Notes: generated from the sequence alone by a model not told the origin. Shown: positions 8,880 through 18,004, counted from the stretch's first letter. The stretch is 64,000 nucleotides of DNA from Alkalinema sp. FACHB-956 (GCF_014697025.1 NZ_JACJRC010000015.1:62001-126000); one strand, 5' to 3'. Numbers and translations: made by a program.

Positions 8880-9611
8880 TCAGAACAAACTGACTTGTTC
8901 TGGCTGATCGGATACTTGAGCTGGGTCAGCCGAGATTGCTTCTGCCTTTGCCCGATTGCGTCGTTTTCCCCATCCTTGCTGAGCAGCATGTTTCACCACA
9001 CTCTGACGAATCGATCGACTCAAATCTTGAAAATCATTTTTGACTGCGCTGAATTCAATCGGATGCCCACTAATCAATTCATAAAAATTGTCAGCCCCTT
9101 TGGGTAATTTGTTATGCTTCCGCATCACCTCATTTCCAGCCCAGATGTAGAGGTCAGAGTAGTCGCGATGCATGGGAGCTTCAAAGCTGGCAGGCATCAT
9201 ATAGGTCAGCACTTCAGTGGGTGTAGCGTAGTCTCCCACTTGATCCTGCTCATATTCAGAAAGGATGAGATCAAAGCGATCTTTTACACAGGCAACCTTC
9301 AACCAACTTGGAATAACATCACTCCACAAACTGCGGTGCAATACCAAGGGTCCCGCTAAATACCGAACATGATGAATCGAAAACTCTGCCATCTCCAACA
9401 TGCACGCTAGCAATTCTTTCGGAACATCAAGGGATGCCAAAAGCCGCAACATTTCCAGGGTGCTGGATGAGCAACGGGTATCTTCATTACCAGCATCTTG
9501 TTGAAGGGTTCGCACCAACTCTTCAGGAATAAAACTCAGTTGATCCACAGCGCAAGCCTCTTGTAGGGGTGTCCCTACAAACAGCCAGTTGGCTGGAGCG
9601 TTGTTATCCAC
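8880..9611 (-). CDS. Unknown protein with C-terminal beta-clamp binding motif
   Basis: The 243-residue product starts at a GTG (MDNNAPANWLF); no better ATG is available. No conserved domain is recognised. The body is mixed alpha/beta, with a middle part containing YSDLYIWAGNEVMRKHNKLP and a basic stretch GWGKRRNRAKAEA. The last residues are QPEQVSLF. QVSLF at the very C-terminus fits the canonical beta-clamp binding motif (Q-x-S/D-L-F), which is usually terminal in clamp clients. The window encodes a DnaN homologue, so a partner is at hand. It lies 60 bp upstream of the family A polymerase on the same strand and could be a processivity or repair accessory factor (inference). Confidence 0.65.
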   Translation of the reverse strand: MDNNAPANWLFVGTPLQEACAVDQLSFIPEELVRTLQQDAGNEDTRCSSSTLEMLRLLASLDVPKELLACMLEMAEFSIHHVRYLAGPLVLHRSLWSDVIPSWLKVACVKDRFDLILSEYEQDQVGDYATPTEVLTYMMPASFEAPMHRDYSDLYIWAGNEVMRKHNKLPKGADNFYELISGHPIEFSAVKNDFQDLSRSIRQSVVKHAAQQGWGKRRNRAKAEAISADPAQVSDQPEQVSLF

Positions 9612-9667
9612 CTGGTTGAGGTCAGTACCGAGTCAAGCTTTATAGGCTGGCAAGCATATCGTTTCGT

Positions 9668-9988
9668 ATGGATGCTTGCGCGATGAACACCGAATCAACT
9701 CCCGATTTCAATACCACCCCTGACAGCACCAGTGGTTATCAAACGGGTGGCTATCAAACTACTGGTGCTGGTAGCGAACAATCAATCTCTGGGGCTGGCA
9801 CGAATCCTTGGCAAACTGATCACTTCAGTGATGGCTATCAGGAAAACATCTTTGAACAAAATTTTGGCGATACACCCTACTCAGAATCAGCCGCCAACCC
9901 CAACCCTCACTTAAAGGGCTATGGCAAGGGTTCCGCTTATCAGCCGAAAACAGAGCGTACCTTTTCTGCACCCGAACTGGAGCTTTAA
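9668..9988 (+). CDS. Small Gly/Ser/Gln-rich protein, transfer region
   Basis: Up to 106 residues; the second ATG at 9683 (MNTESTPDF) is an equally likely start, as neither has a strong ribosome site. The composition is low-complexity (YQTGGYQTTGAGSE), suggesting disorder. It ends TERTFSAPELEL, and the coupling ATPase of this window ends PKRTFTAPGLQE; a shared RTFxAPxL tail suggests a common binding partner. It sits 23 bp upstream of the peptidoglycan hydrolase gene on the same strand, hence probably in the same transfer operon. Confidence 0.55.
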   Translation: MDACAMNTESTPDFNTTPDSTSGYQTGGYQTTGAGSEQSISGAGTNPWQTDHFSDGYQENIFEQNFGDTPYSESAANPNPHLKGYGKGSAYQPKTERTFSAPELEL

Positions 9989-10011
9989 TCCCCTCGACCC
10001 TGCCTGATGTC

Positions 10012-12423
10012 ATGAATACCCCACTGAGAACGCCAGACGGCTTCAAAAGGCAGCGTGTTCTGGCATGGCTCATTTCACTGTGCTTGATTGTCATCACCCT
10101 TTGCGGGCTGGTTGCACCTGCGTTTGGTCGCACGATCGACGACGGCAGCCTACCCACGCGAATTCTAGAAATTGCAGGGAGTCAATCGGGATTGCCTGCA
10201 ACGCAATTTTTGTTGCCCGACTGGAACCGGATCTCTTTGTCGCAGATGCCGGGTATCAGTCGCTCTGGCTCGGTCGATGGCAAGCCCTACAGCCAAATGT
10301 TGGGGTATGACCTGAGCCGCAATTGGAGCGCTGGCATGACTCCCGATCAGTATTTGAAGCTGGGGGATATCTCGCAGGCATTTCAGGCAGAGGTCTTTTC
10401 ACCCAGGGCGATCGCCCAACTCACCAACCTCGATCTCAATCAAATTGCCTTGAGTGCGTTTACGCTGGCAGCCGACCAAACCTTAAGCCATCTGGCAAAG
10501 GTGGTGCCGGGGTTGGCGCAGACCAATGTGCGGGCGATCGCTCCTGTCGCGGCTCTTCTCGCTGCCAAAGCCATCGGCATTAATGTCTCTGATCAGACGC
10601 TGGCTGAAGTGTTGGCACAGCACCCCCAGGTTGGACAGCTCCGCTTAAAGGAAATTGATCTTTCTCGCTTTTCTGTCACTTCTATTCCTAACCTGGAAGC
10701 CGTTCAACTCCAACAATTTGAAGGCTGGATGAACAGCTTTGTGAAAGGTATTCCAGGGTTGGGTCAGGTGCCATTAGGGTCAATGCCCAACCCGATCGCT
10801 GAACTAGGTAGCCTAGTCATGCGAGTTGATCAGGTGTATGGCCCAGCAGAGGCACAACGCAATAACACTATTTCTGGCTCCGATGTTCAGGGCTTTTCTG
10901 TCCCCTGTGCTGAAACGGATTGCGCCTATGTTGAACTGGATGATTTGGAGAACGCTGGACGTAGTGCGCGTGGCAGGCTGGAAGGCAAGCAATGGATTTC
11001 AGGAAAATATCAGGAAGTCCAGGGTGGCTGGGGTGTCTTGCGATCGATGAATGGTGGTCGAGAACCTACAGGGCGCTTGCCCTTTGGTTCTGCTTTCAAA
11101 GTTGTGGTGATGGAGCCAGATGAAACCACAGATACCGTAGATACTGCCCTATTCTTCCGTTTCTGCGCCAATGCGCTGGGTTGTACACCCTACTTTATTG
11201 GTCCAGTACCGTTTTTCAGCTACAAAGTCAATGCTTTGATGTTTGTGGGCGATTTGAGCGATCAACGAGCTGCTGCGGCATCTCAACCCACTGGAGCCAG
11301 CCGAGAACCTGGAAGTAGCCAAACTATTGCTGGCAATCGGAATGGGGGAAATCCCTGTAATTTAGGCGGCAGTGTTCAGCCTGTGTCGGCACAATCCGTG
11401 CAAGGGATTGATTTAGATGTATTGGCGGAATCGATCGCCAGCATCGAAAGTGCTGGAAGTGGCGGTTACCAGGCAGTCGGAGTTCATACCTGTGCGGATG
11501 GCGGAAGCAATTGTGGGAGGGGGTTAGGTCGCTACCAGTTCATGAGTTACAACCCCTATGCAGTCCAGCTAATTGCTGCAAAGCCAGGGGGGCAGGGATT
11601 CTTAAATCGCATTGGACAGGGCTACCAACCCACTGAAGCAGAACTGTTTCAATTCTTTCCACCTGCTGATCAGGATCGCGCCTTTATGGCAGACCTCGCC
11701 AATAAAATACAGGTGACACGAGGACAGATTGATCCAACGACAGGGCAACCCTTTACGGGCGATCGCCTCTTAGAACGAGTTGCCCAAAAACACTTCGGTG
11801 GCGATTACAGCCGCGTGGATGGGGGAGGCTCTGATGCGCTGGGTCGTCTGAGTCTACGAGATTACGGTCGCGCTGCTCTAACTCGCTATCGCAATGGTGG
11901 CAATGGCACACTCACCTGTGCTCCCAGCGCCACCCTGACAACCGCTAATTCCTCTGGAGTCAAAAGCAATGAGGCAGTCCAGGGCAGTGGAACACCAGGA
12001 CAAGTCAGTGGTAGGCTGACCAACCCTGCTCCAGGCTTCCCTGTCACCAGTGAGTTTGGTCCTCGCTCTAGCCCTTGCGCTAGTTGTAGCTCCAATCACG
12101 CTGGCATTGATATCGGAACACCGATCGGGACACCAGTTCGTGCGGCTGATGGTGGCAAGGTTCTTTACGCAGGTTGGCTTTCGGGCTATGGCAAAACCAT
12201 GATTGTGGAACATGCCAATGGCAGGATGACGCTCTATGCTCACCTGGATTCAATGGACGTGAACGCGGGTACTCCAGTGAGGCAGGGGCAGGCGATCGCC
12301 CGTAGTGGGCAAAGTGGATTGGGCACAGGACCCCACTTGCACTTTGAAGTGATTGAAGGCGCTACCCCTGGTAACTGGCGCAGCGGCTCTTCCATCAATC
12401 CCAGACAGCGGGTTCAATTCTAA
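10012..12423 (+). CDS. Exported lysozyme-like and M23 peptidase fusion, T4SS-associated
   Basis: The 803-residue protein has an N-terminal signal or anchor (VLAWLISLCLIVITLCGLVA). Residues about 50-460 are helical with no family I recognise and include Cys-containing segments. A lysozyme/transglycosylase-like region follows (about 460-625: LAESIASIESAGSGGYQAVG, then GRGLGRYQFMSYNP). The C-terminus is an M23 (LytM) peptidase with metal ligands His696 and Asp700 (NHAGIDIG) and catalytic HLH 775-777 (GPHLHFE). Such two-domain hydrolases open peptidoglycan for conjugation machines, like VirB1 in principle. The next gene begins just after its stop, so the genes are coupled. Family calls are firm; the conjugation role rests on neighbours. 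Confidence 0.85.
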   Translation: MNTPLRTPDGFKRQRVLAWLISLCLIVITLCGLVAPAFGRTIDDGSLPTRILEIAGSQSGLPATQFLLPDWNRISLSQMPGISRSGSVDGKPYSQMLGYDLSRNWSAGMTPDQYLKLGDISQAFQAEVFSPRAIAQLTNLDLNQIALSAFTLAADQTLSHLAKVVPGLAQTNVRAIAPVAALLAAKAIGINVSDQTLAEVLAQHPQVGQLRLKEIDLSRFSVTSIPNLEAVQLQQFEGWMNSFVKGIPGLGQVPLGSMPNPIAELGSLVMRVDQVYGPAEAQRNNTISGSDVQGFSVPCAETDCAYVELDDLENAGRSARGRLEGKQWISGKYQEVQGGWGVLRSMNGGREPTGRLPFGSAFKVVVMEPDETTDTVDTALFFRFCANALGCTPYFIGPVPFFSYKVNALMFVGDLSDQRAAAASQPTGASREPGSSQTIAGNRNGGNPCNLGGSVQPVSAQSVQGIDLDVLAESIASIESAGSGGYQAVGVHTCADGGSNCGRGLGRYQFMSYNPYAVQLIAAKPGGQGFLNRIGQGYQPTEAELFQFFPPADQDRAFMADLANKIQVTRGQIDPTTGQPFTGDRLLERVAQKHFGGDYSRVDGGGSDALGRLSLRDYGRAALTRYRNGGNGTLTCAPSATLTTANSSGVKSNEAVQGSGTPGQVSGRLTNPAPGFPVTSEFGPRSSPCASCSSNHAGIDIGTPIGTPVRAADGGKVLYAGWLSGYGKTMIVEHANGRMTLYAHLDSMDVNAGTPVRQGQAIARSGQSGLGTGPHLHFEVIEGATPGNWRSGSSINPRQRVQF

Positions 12424-12436
12424 GGAGGAATCAATC

Positions 12437-12994
12437 ATGCAATCCCATCAGCGATTTTCACTGAGATCCATTGGCAGACGTTTGACTGCAACCTTCTGGC
12501 TACCCTTAGCAGTAGGAATGTTGCTCACTATCGGCTTAGGGTATCTTCCGCTTGACGCTCAAACCCCTGGAATCCCAGAAACCGTCAGTCGTTGCATTCC
12601 TCAACAAACTCGACAACCCATTGTTCGGAGTGAACTGATCGGCTCTAGTCGATTACAGGGCAAGGACTATTACTTACTAGCAACCTATACCGAAAATAGC
12701 CAAGCGCCGACTAATTTGATTATCGCGGTCACGAATGGGCGCTGCGAGGAAGTATTTTTTAATCCGATGGGCGATCGCGTTTCCTTTGCTAGTGTTGTGC
12801 CCCAGTCCGTTGCTCAACAATTAACGTTGGCACGATTCCGGCGAGAGATTCAGCGCCTTGGTAAAGAGCGTTTTCAGCAACAGGTCAACCAGGGCGCAGC
12901 CTCAACTCAGAATCCTACCTGGTTTGCAGAGGAAGTCTGGGCGCTGCGGCAGTTGGGCATTGCTATCCCTGCTAATGTTCAGGTTCAACAGTGA
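12437..12994 (+). CDS. Exported protein of transfer operon, unknown
   Basis: I start at the ATG at 12437, placed after an ideal AGGAGG that overlaps the stop codon of the hydrolase gene; the longer frame lies inside that gene. The 185-residue product has a hydrophobic segment at about 20-38 (FWLPLAVGMLLTIGLGYLPL) followed by DAQT, probably a signal peptide. The mature part has two cysteines (SRCIPQ, GRCEEV) and a helical C-terminus. No family is recognised. Tight coupling to the hydrolase suggests a periplasmic partner in the transfer apparatus. Confidence 0.65.
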   Translation: MQSHQRFSLRSIGRRLTATFWLPLAVGMLLTIGLGYLPLDAQTPGIPETVSRCIPQQTRQPIVRSELIGSSRLQGKDYYLLATYTENSQAPTNLIIAVTNGRCEEVFFNPMGDRVSFASVVPQSVAQQLTLARFRREIQRLGKERFQQQVNQGAASTQNPTWFAEEVWALRQLGIAIPANVQVQQ

Positions 12995-13019
12995 ATGCAA
13001 GTTGAAAAGGAAACCTACG

Positions 13020-13643
13020 ATGACAGATTCAGCTTCAAACCTGGCTCCAATTCAGCAGCAGGAACTGAGTACATCCACCATCCCTACACCACCTAACTGG
13101 TTATGGCAGCTAGGATACTGGTTTCGCATCGGTTTTAGCCTGTTTCTGCTGTTATCAGTACTTATTGGCGTGGCAGGTTGCAGTTCCAGTGCAGCAACGG
13201 TTCCCTGGCAAAAAGCGACAGCCACAGTCCCAGAAACCGTTCTGGAGCAAGTGATTCAAGCGAACACGGATCTGGATGTGGCACAAGCCAAAGAAACCCT
13301 GCTTGCCTGGACTGTAGACGGAAAAGCAGGCAAACTAACCCTGTTCAATTTCAACACTCCCAATCTATGTGGAGCCTTGGGCTGCCTCTACACTGGCTAC
13401 TGGTTAAGAGAGAATCAACCCGCAGTAGAAGTGTTCCAGAATTATCTCAACCCGAACCTTTCAGCGAACAAGTCGCTATTTCAAGTAGGAGAAAACCGGG
13501 GTCAGGCTCTGCCCTGTCTGGAGGTGCTACAGATGGAGGGCGATTCTCTCCGAGACGGCAAAGCCGAACGCTTACGACAGTTGAATTACTGTTTTAACGG
13601 CGATCGCTATCAGCTTGCCGATAGTCAACTCTTCACGTCCTGA
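13020..13643 (+). CDS. Membrane-anchored or lipidated protein of transfer operon, unknown
   Basis: The ATG at 13020 follows AAGGA and gives 207 residues; the longer frame is inside the previous gene. A hydrophobic stretch at about 40-53 ends in GVAGCSS, which resembles a lipobox, but it comes after an unusually long 35-residue polar N-terminus, so it could be a plain transmembrane anchor. The outside part has paired cysteines (LCGALGC, later LPCLE and NYCFNG). No family is recognised. It is third in the run hydrolase, exported protein, this protein. Confidence 0.6.
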   Translation: MTDSASNLAPIQQQELSTSTIPTPPNWLWQLGYWFRIGFSLFLLLSVLIGVAGCSSSAATVPWQKATATVPETVLEQVIQANTDLDVAQAKETLLAWTVDGKAGKLTLFNFNTPNLCGALGCLYTGYWLRENQPAVEVFQNYLNPNLSANKSLFQVGENRGQALPCLEVLQMEGDSLRDGKAERLRQLNYCFNGDRYQLADSQLFTS

Positions 13644-13665
13644 ATGACTTTCAACATTAGTCCTT

Positions 13666-13689
13666 CAGCAGCAAGCAAAAAAGCTGCTG
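13666..13689. terminator. Hairpin between convergent genes
   Basis: CAGCAGC and GCTGCTG form a 7-bp stem around AAGCAAAAAA. It lies between the end of the transfer run and the end of the minus-strand 368-residue gene. No T-run follows on the plus strand, so the call is tentative. Confidence 0.35.
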
Positions 13690-13746
13690 TAGCCAATTCA
13701 GCTCCAGCAGGGGTTGATCCAGAACAATTAATAGAGATAAATTAGA

Positions 13747-14853
13747 CTACTCCTCGTCATCATCCAAGTCATCATCTTCAAAATCAAAGTCCTCATCATC
13801 TAACTCTGCATCTGAGTTCTCCAGATCATCCAGGAAATCTTCATCCTCTTCGATCTGCTTGATTTTCCTTGGAGGTTTTGTAGAAGGTTTAGCATTTGAG
13901 GCTTTGCTAGCCGTACCATTCTTGTGAGGCGGCAATACCTCGACTTCAACCGCTTCTACCTCACCTGGCAAGGCAGGCAAAGATTGAGGTTCCGTGAATC
14001 CTGCGATCGCATCATGTTGCTGCCAGATCAGCGATTTTGCTGCAGGAGTGCCCAAATAGAGGAGAGGTAAGGTTTCGATCGTCGGTTTGGTATACGCCAC
14101 CGTCTTACAGCAGTCGTGTTTGTTCTTGCCCTCCCCTTCCTTGACGGCTTTGAATTCCACTTCCAACACGCCCAAACTCCGCCATCGATCGTTCTTGCCG
14201 CTGAAAGGCACATTGAAGTAGTCAGCGAATGTTTTTTCCAGGGCACGGTAGAACTCCTCACGGGCTGATTTAAAGCTCCAGAGCGCGACATTTTTGAACC
14301 GCACCACGATCGGTATCGTATGCAGTGGTTGATTATCCTCATCCAGAAACAACAGCGCATGTTCTGAACAGACATCCATCGATTTCTTGTCTAGGCTGTT
14401 GCGGTATTCGTCATAGAGTCCAACCACCGTACCGCCCAAATCTTCCACATCCGACTTGTAGCGAATGTATTCAGGCACAAATGCCAGCACGAGCAATCGG
14501 GCTTCCGTAATCAAAAGACCCGTCACATCTTCAGTGAAAGTAACGGTCGTGAGGTCATCTTCATCCGGCATCGCAAGCCAACCAGCCTTCTCCAACTGAT
14601 CGATCGGAATCAGAATCCCGGCTGGCTTGTCATTAACCACAATGCCATAAGGCAACTGCGGTCGGCGCACCTGATTGTAGACATCGCTGAGTAGATCTGT
14701 GTCAACCTCAAAGTCTTCTAGCTCCGCCCTGTCGGTTCTAGCCGAACGAGAGTTGGTTGCCGCAGTTGATTTTGGTGATTTGGGAGTAACCGTCTTAGCA
14801 CCCGTTCTGGCAGTGCTGGTAGAGCTATTTCTAGAATTCGTTGGTTTAACCAT
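13747..14853 (-). CDS. DUF5895-like protein with acidic C-tail
   Basis: The 368-residue protein opens with a basic Ser/Thr/Lys-rich tail (1-42). Its core starts near VRRPQLPYGIVVNDKPAGIL, a pattern I associate with the cyanobacterial DUF5895 family (from memory, moderate certainty). The last 35 residues are almost all Asp and Glu with Phe (DFDFEDDDLDDDEE). The layout, basic tail, globular core and acidic tail, repeats that of the 144- and 216-residue proteins. Acidic tails in phage and bacterial ssDNA-binding proteins regulate binding; since no SSB is recognisable in the window, this abundant-looking protein is a candidate, but only as an inference. It stands alone on the minus strand among transfer genes. 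Confidence 0.6.
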   Translation of the reverse strand: MVKPTNSRNSSTSTARTGAKTVTPKSPKSTAATNSRSARTDRAELEDFEVDTDLLSDVYNQVRRPQLPYGIVVNDKPAGILIPIDQLEKAGWLAMPDEDDLTTVTFTEDVTGLLITEARLLVLAFVPEYIRYKSDVEDLGGTVVGLYDEYRNSLDKKSMDVCSEHALLFLDEDNQPLHTIPIVVRFKNVALWSFKSAREEFYRALEKTFADYFNVPFSGKNDRWRSLGVLEVEFKAVKEGEGKNKHDCCKTVAYTKPTIETLPLLYLGTPAAKSLIWQQHDAIAGFTEPQSLPALPGEVEAVEVEVLPPHKNGTASKASNAKPSTKPPRKIKQIEEDEDFLDDLENSDAELDDEDFDFEDDDLDDDEE

Positions 14854-15066
14854 TGCAGTGCAGCCAAATGAATTATCCCCAAGCTGAGGCGTTAGCCTGA
14901 GAGGCTATCTGAAACAGAATTTAGGCATTAAGCCTTTGGAGATCGCGAACTGACAAGTCAGCGCAAGATATCGCATCGCCTCACCCCCTAAAAAAATGTC
15001 CAGGTAGCTGATCCACTCATCGACCTGCGATCGTTAGAATTTTCGCTAGAATCTCAGCCTCTTGCT
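14854..15066. other. Divergent promoter spacer
   Basis: The 213 bases between the 368-residue gene and the coupling ATPase gene should hold two promoters. I see no repeat or clear operator. GCGATCG-like HIP1 fragments are present. Confidence 0.3.
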
Positions 15067-16953
15067 ATGCCTCTCCCCTTGTCAACCAATTGGAACTCCC
15101 TTTCTGGCAGTAAAAGCAATACATCTACTGCTTTGATGCAAGTGCCGTCCTATCCTCAATTATTGGCAGCGATCGATTTTGGCAAAATGTTCCAGCAGTA
15201 CAACAATCCCCAGGGCTGGATGATGCTGGGTGGATTACTGGTTGTATTGTTGCTGCTCCGCATCAGTGGATCGGGTAAGGGCAAGATTACAACAGGCAAG
15301 CTGTGTGGCACTGCCGAGAAACTATCTGCAACCAGCCTGTCACTAAAACAGATTCGGGAGCGCAAACACAATAAGGTAACGCTTTGGTCTGGCACACCTC
15401 GTTACTGGGCGAAAGGAGCATGGCGCGGGGTGATGACAACCATCCAAACCACATTGGGAGCATCCCCAACAGTTTGGTTCCCCAGCTCAGAACGGGGCAC
15501 ACTGGTCATCGGTGCTCCTGGTTCTGGAAAGACGTACTCTACAATTGATCGCATGTTAGAAAGTGCAATGCAGCAGGGGTTCCCGATTCTGCTCTACGAC
15601 AAGAAAGGCGATCAAATGCGCCTTCACGTCCCCCTCGCCGCTCGTTATGGTTATCAGGTCAGAGTCTTTGCACCGGGAGAGTCTTTTAGCGGTGTGATTA
15701 ATCCCCTGGACTATATGAGAGATGCTAGAGATGGGGTGATGGCGGGGGAAATTGGTAAAGTGATTAACCGCAATGCCAGAGAGGGTGATGGTGGACGGAG
15801 CGATGAGTTTTTCACTAAAGCAGGCGATCTACTGGCAAAAGCATTGCTACAACTAGTCAAGGGTTCTCGTTACCCGGATATGGCAATGCTCTACGCTGTG
15901 TTGCGCCTGCCTAACTTGGTGCATCGAATCGATTATGCGGTGCAATCCAAACAGTTAGATGAATGGGTCGCTACCTCTTTTGTGCAGTTCCTCAGCGCAA
16001 AGGACGCTGAAAAAACAATTTCTGGCATTCTGACAACCGCCGCAGGCACCTTCTCATCGTTCATTCAAGCAGACCTGCTCCGAGCCTTTATTGGCAAATC
16101 AACGATTCCAACTCGTTTGGAAGGACGAGAGATCGTAGTATTTAAACTAGATGATGAGCGTCGCAGTGTGGTAGGTCCGCTGCTGGCTGCTGCGATTCAC
16201 TTAATGATTGTGGGCAATCTCAGCACACCCCGCAAAGACCCGCTGATTATCTCTCTAGACGAGCTGCCCTCGATCAAACTCGATCGCCTACCACAATGGA
16301 TTAACGAATACCGCTCTAATGGAGCCTGCTTTATCCTGGGTATTCAAAGTTTAGATCAACTCTATGACATTTATGGAGACAAGATGGGTGCGGCGATCGC
16401 CTCTGCCTGTAGCACCCATGTCCTGTTCAATCCCGGCAATCATAAAACGGCTGAGGATTACTCAAAACGTTACGGTGAAAAAGAAGTGCTAATCAAAAAT
16501 CGAACGACAGGGCGATCTCTCGGTGGACAAATGAGCCGTTCGATTAGCTGGAGTGAGAATCTGCAAAAAATGCCGGTGATCAGCGCCGATGAAATTCTCA
16601 AATTTCCTCAAGGCAAATGCGTGATCACCAGTCCTGGCTATAGTTCAGGCGGACAGGCATCAATTCCTTATCCGTTGATTATTCCTGTCTCTAAAACAGA
16701 TGAGAAACGCGCAAAGGAGAGTGAGACATTATGGGAAGCGCAAGTGCGAGCAGGCTTGGAGAGTCAAGTGATTCTGCCAAACGTAGACGCACTAACTCAA
16801 GCCTTGTATGCGCGAATTGAAGAAGCAGAGCGAATGTTACCACTTCCCGATGAAGGAGAAACACCAGCTTCGCCATCAAAAAGTGGTGCTGAAGCTGATG
16901 CACTCGATCATTTCCCTAAACGGACTTTTACAGCACCTGGTTTGCAGGAATAG
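15067..16953 (+). CDS. VirD4/TraG-family type IV coupling ATPase
   Basis: The 628-residue protein has one transmembrane segment near residues 53-68 (WMMLGGLLVVLLLLRI), then the coupling-protein ATPase domain. Walker A is GAPGSGKT at 149-156, followed by the family's ILLYDKKGDQ and ending of the first strand set; Walker B is LIISLDELPS with Asp398 and Glu399. ACFILGIQSLDQLYDIYG matches the conserved Q-rich motif of VirD4/TraG. The protein brings relaxosome DNA to the type IV channel. No relaxase or VirB4 is in the window, so the rest of the machine must lie to the left. It ends KRTFTAPGLQE, similar to the tail of the small 106-residue protein. Confidence 0.88.
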   Translation: MPLPLSTNWNSLSGSKSNTSTALMQVPSYPQLLAAIDFGKMFQQYNNPQGWMMLGGLLVVLLLLRISGSGKGKITTGKLCGTAEKLSATSLSLKQIRERKHNKVTLWSGTPRYWAKGAWRGVMTTIQTTLGASPTVWFPSSERGTLVIGAPGSGKTYSTIDRMLESAMQQGFPILLYDKKGDQMRLHVPLAARYGYQVRVFAPGESFSGVINPLDYMRDARDGVMAGEIGKVINRNAREGDGGRSDEFFTKAGDLLAKALLQLVKGSRYPDMAMLYAVLRLPNLVHRIDYAVQSKQLDEWVATSFVQFLSAKDAEKTISGILTTAAGTFSSFIQADLLRAFIGKSTIPTRLEGREIVVFKLDDERRSVVGPLLAAAIHLMIVGNLSTPRKDPLIISLDELPSIKLDRLPQWINEYRSNGACFILGIQSLDQLYDIYGDKMGAAIASACSTHVLFNPGNHKTAEDYSKRYGEKEVLIKNRTTGRSLGGQMSRSISWSENLQKMPVISADEILKFPQGKCVITSPGYSSGGQASIPYPLIIPVSKTDEKRAKESETLWEAQVRAGLESQVILPNVDALTQALYARIEEAERMLPLPDEGETPASPSKSGAEADALDHFPKRTFTAPGLQE

Positions 16954-16974
16954 TTCGATAGCAACACAACCACA

Positions 16975-17241
16975 TTAACGATTTTGTCTACGATCTAAAC
17001 TACGAATCTGCAATTCTTGCCACCAGGTTGTACTCCGTTCTGTCAATCCTTCTAATCGATAAAGCCATTGATAAGACTGCCCTTCCGTTTGTACACACCA
17101 CATTCCCACAATTGTTCCAACTTCCTTTGTTGTTCTGACTTTAACGATTTGGAAGAATGAAAACTCTGGCATTGGAACCGTTGGGTTTAAGACTGGAATT
17201 GCGCGTGTAGGATCGTTTGATTGTGGCGATCGTGTTGTCAT
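16975..17241 (-). CDS. Small protein, unknown
   Basis: I choose the internal ATG (MTTRSPQSND) with AAGG upstream; the longer frame would overlap the upstream gene. The 88-residue product has a compact beta-rich part (FSFFQIVKVRTTKEVGTIVG, then QSYQWLYRLEG) that resembles a small barrel of SH3/KOW size. No family is recognised. It follows the 216-residue gene at 17300 by 58 bp on the minus strand and is the last gene of the block that starts with lexA. Confidence 0.5.
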   Translation of the reverse strand: MTTRSPQSNDPTRAIPVLNPTVPMPEFSFFQIVKVRTTKEVGTIVGMWCVQTEGQSYQWLYRLEGLTERSTTWWQELQIRSLDRRQNR

Positions 17242-17299
17242 GACGAATACCTTGCATTCTTTCAAATAAGGAGTGGAGTGAAATACTGTTAATTTCTTG

Positions 17300-17950
17300 C
17301 TAGAGAGGCACTTCTGGAATCGCATCTAGGTTCAACAGCACCGAATAATCAGTGTTCGTGTGGATTTCAGGCACTGGAAGGTTGATAGGCTGCGTCAGGA
17401 GCTGTATTAACCACTGCTGCGTCTGATCCTGTTGCGTTTGATTCCACTGCAACCGGAGTTTTTGAGCTGGTAGAACTGGATGCAGTGCCAAAATAATCAG
17501 GGATAACTTCTCTGGAGGAATGGCGTAATGCACAGACATCACCCAAAGCTTTACAGCATCTTGCCAGGTTGGTTTTTCAGAGCGAATCGCCCATTCATAA
17601 AGTCTGGGTATCCCTCGTCGAAGACCGTAGTTAACCTGAACTTGAATGAAAATTGGAGTGTCTCCAGTCGTCAGAGGAGCAATCATTGGCGCATCAATCC
17701 AGAGTTTTTTCCTACCCTGGAAAAGCTCTGGAACCAGTTCTTGGACTTCAGCGACCCATCGAGCGATCAATGGGTGAGTATCCAAAAGAGGTTGTACTGG
17801 CAGTCCCAGAAATAGCTGTTTCATCAACAACTGGAAGTTGGCTGGATCGGCTGGATCAAAGGCAAATTCTGATTCATGAGTGCGTAACCCCAAAAGAGGC
17901 TGTTGACGTTGATGAACTTGATGCAGATCAGCCAGGGTAAAAAGTGCCAT
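17300..17950 (-). CDS. Unknown protein, weak PD-(D/E)XK-like pattern
   Basis: The 216-residue product starts MALFTLADLHQV. The middle (KLWIDAPMIAP, then TPIFIQVQVNYGLRRGIPRL) and the C-terminal part (LSLIILALHPVLPAQKLRLQ followed by a Gln/Trp helix) have the strand-helix order of PD-(D/E)XK nucleases of the AddB/Cas4 kind, but the catalytic Glu-x-Lys is not visible. I regard it as unknown. It belongs to the minus-strand run behind recA, 54 bp after the 79-residue gene. Confidence 0.5.
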   Translation of the reverse strand: MALFTLADLHQVHQRQQPLLGLRTHESEFAFDPADPANFQLLMKQLFLGLPVQPLLDTHPLIARWVAEVQELVPELFQGRKKLWIDAPMIAPLTTGDTPIFIQVQVNYGLRRGIPRLYEWAIRSEKPTWQDAVKLWVMSVHYAIPPEKLSLIILALHPVLPAQKLRLQWNQTQQDQTQQWLIQLLTQPINLPVPEIHTNTDYSVLLNLDAIPEVPL

Positions 17951-18004
17951 AGGTAAGAAGGGATAACTATCCTACCTATGCGGCGGTTGTCGCCGCTACA
18001 GTCT

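Noticed and set aside
4910..9621. TCCACCTGGTTGAGG occurs upstream of two genes (about 4910 and 9607).
   Set aside because: A 15-bp repeat is expected about once or twice by chance in 64 kb, and the surroundings do not match.
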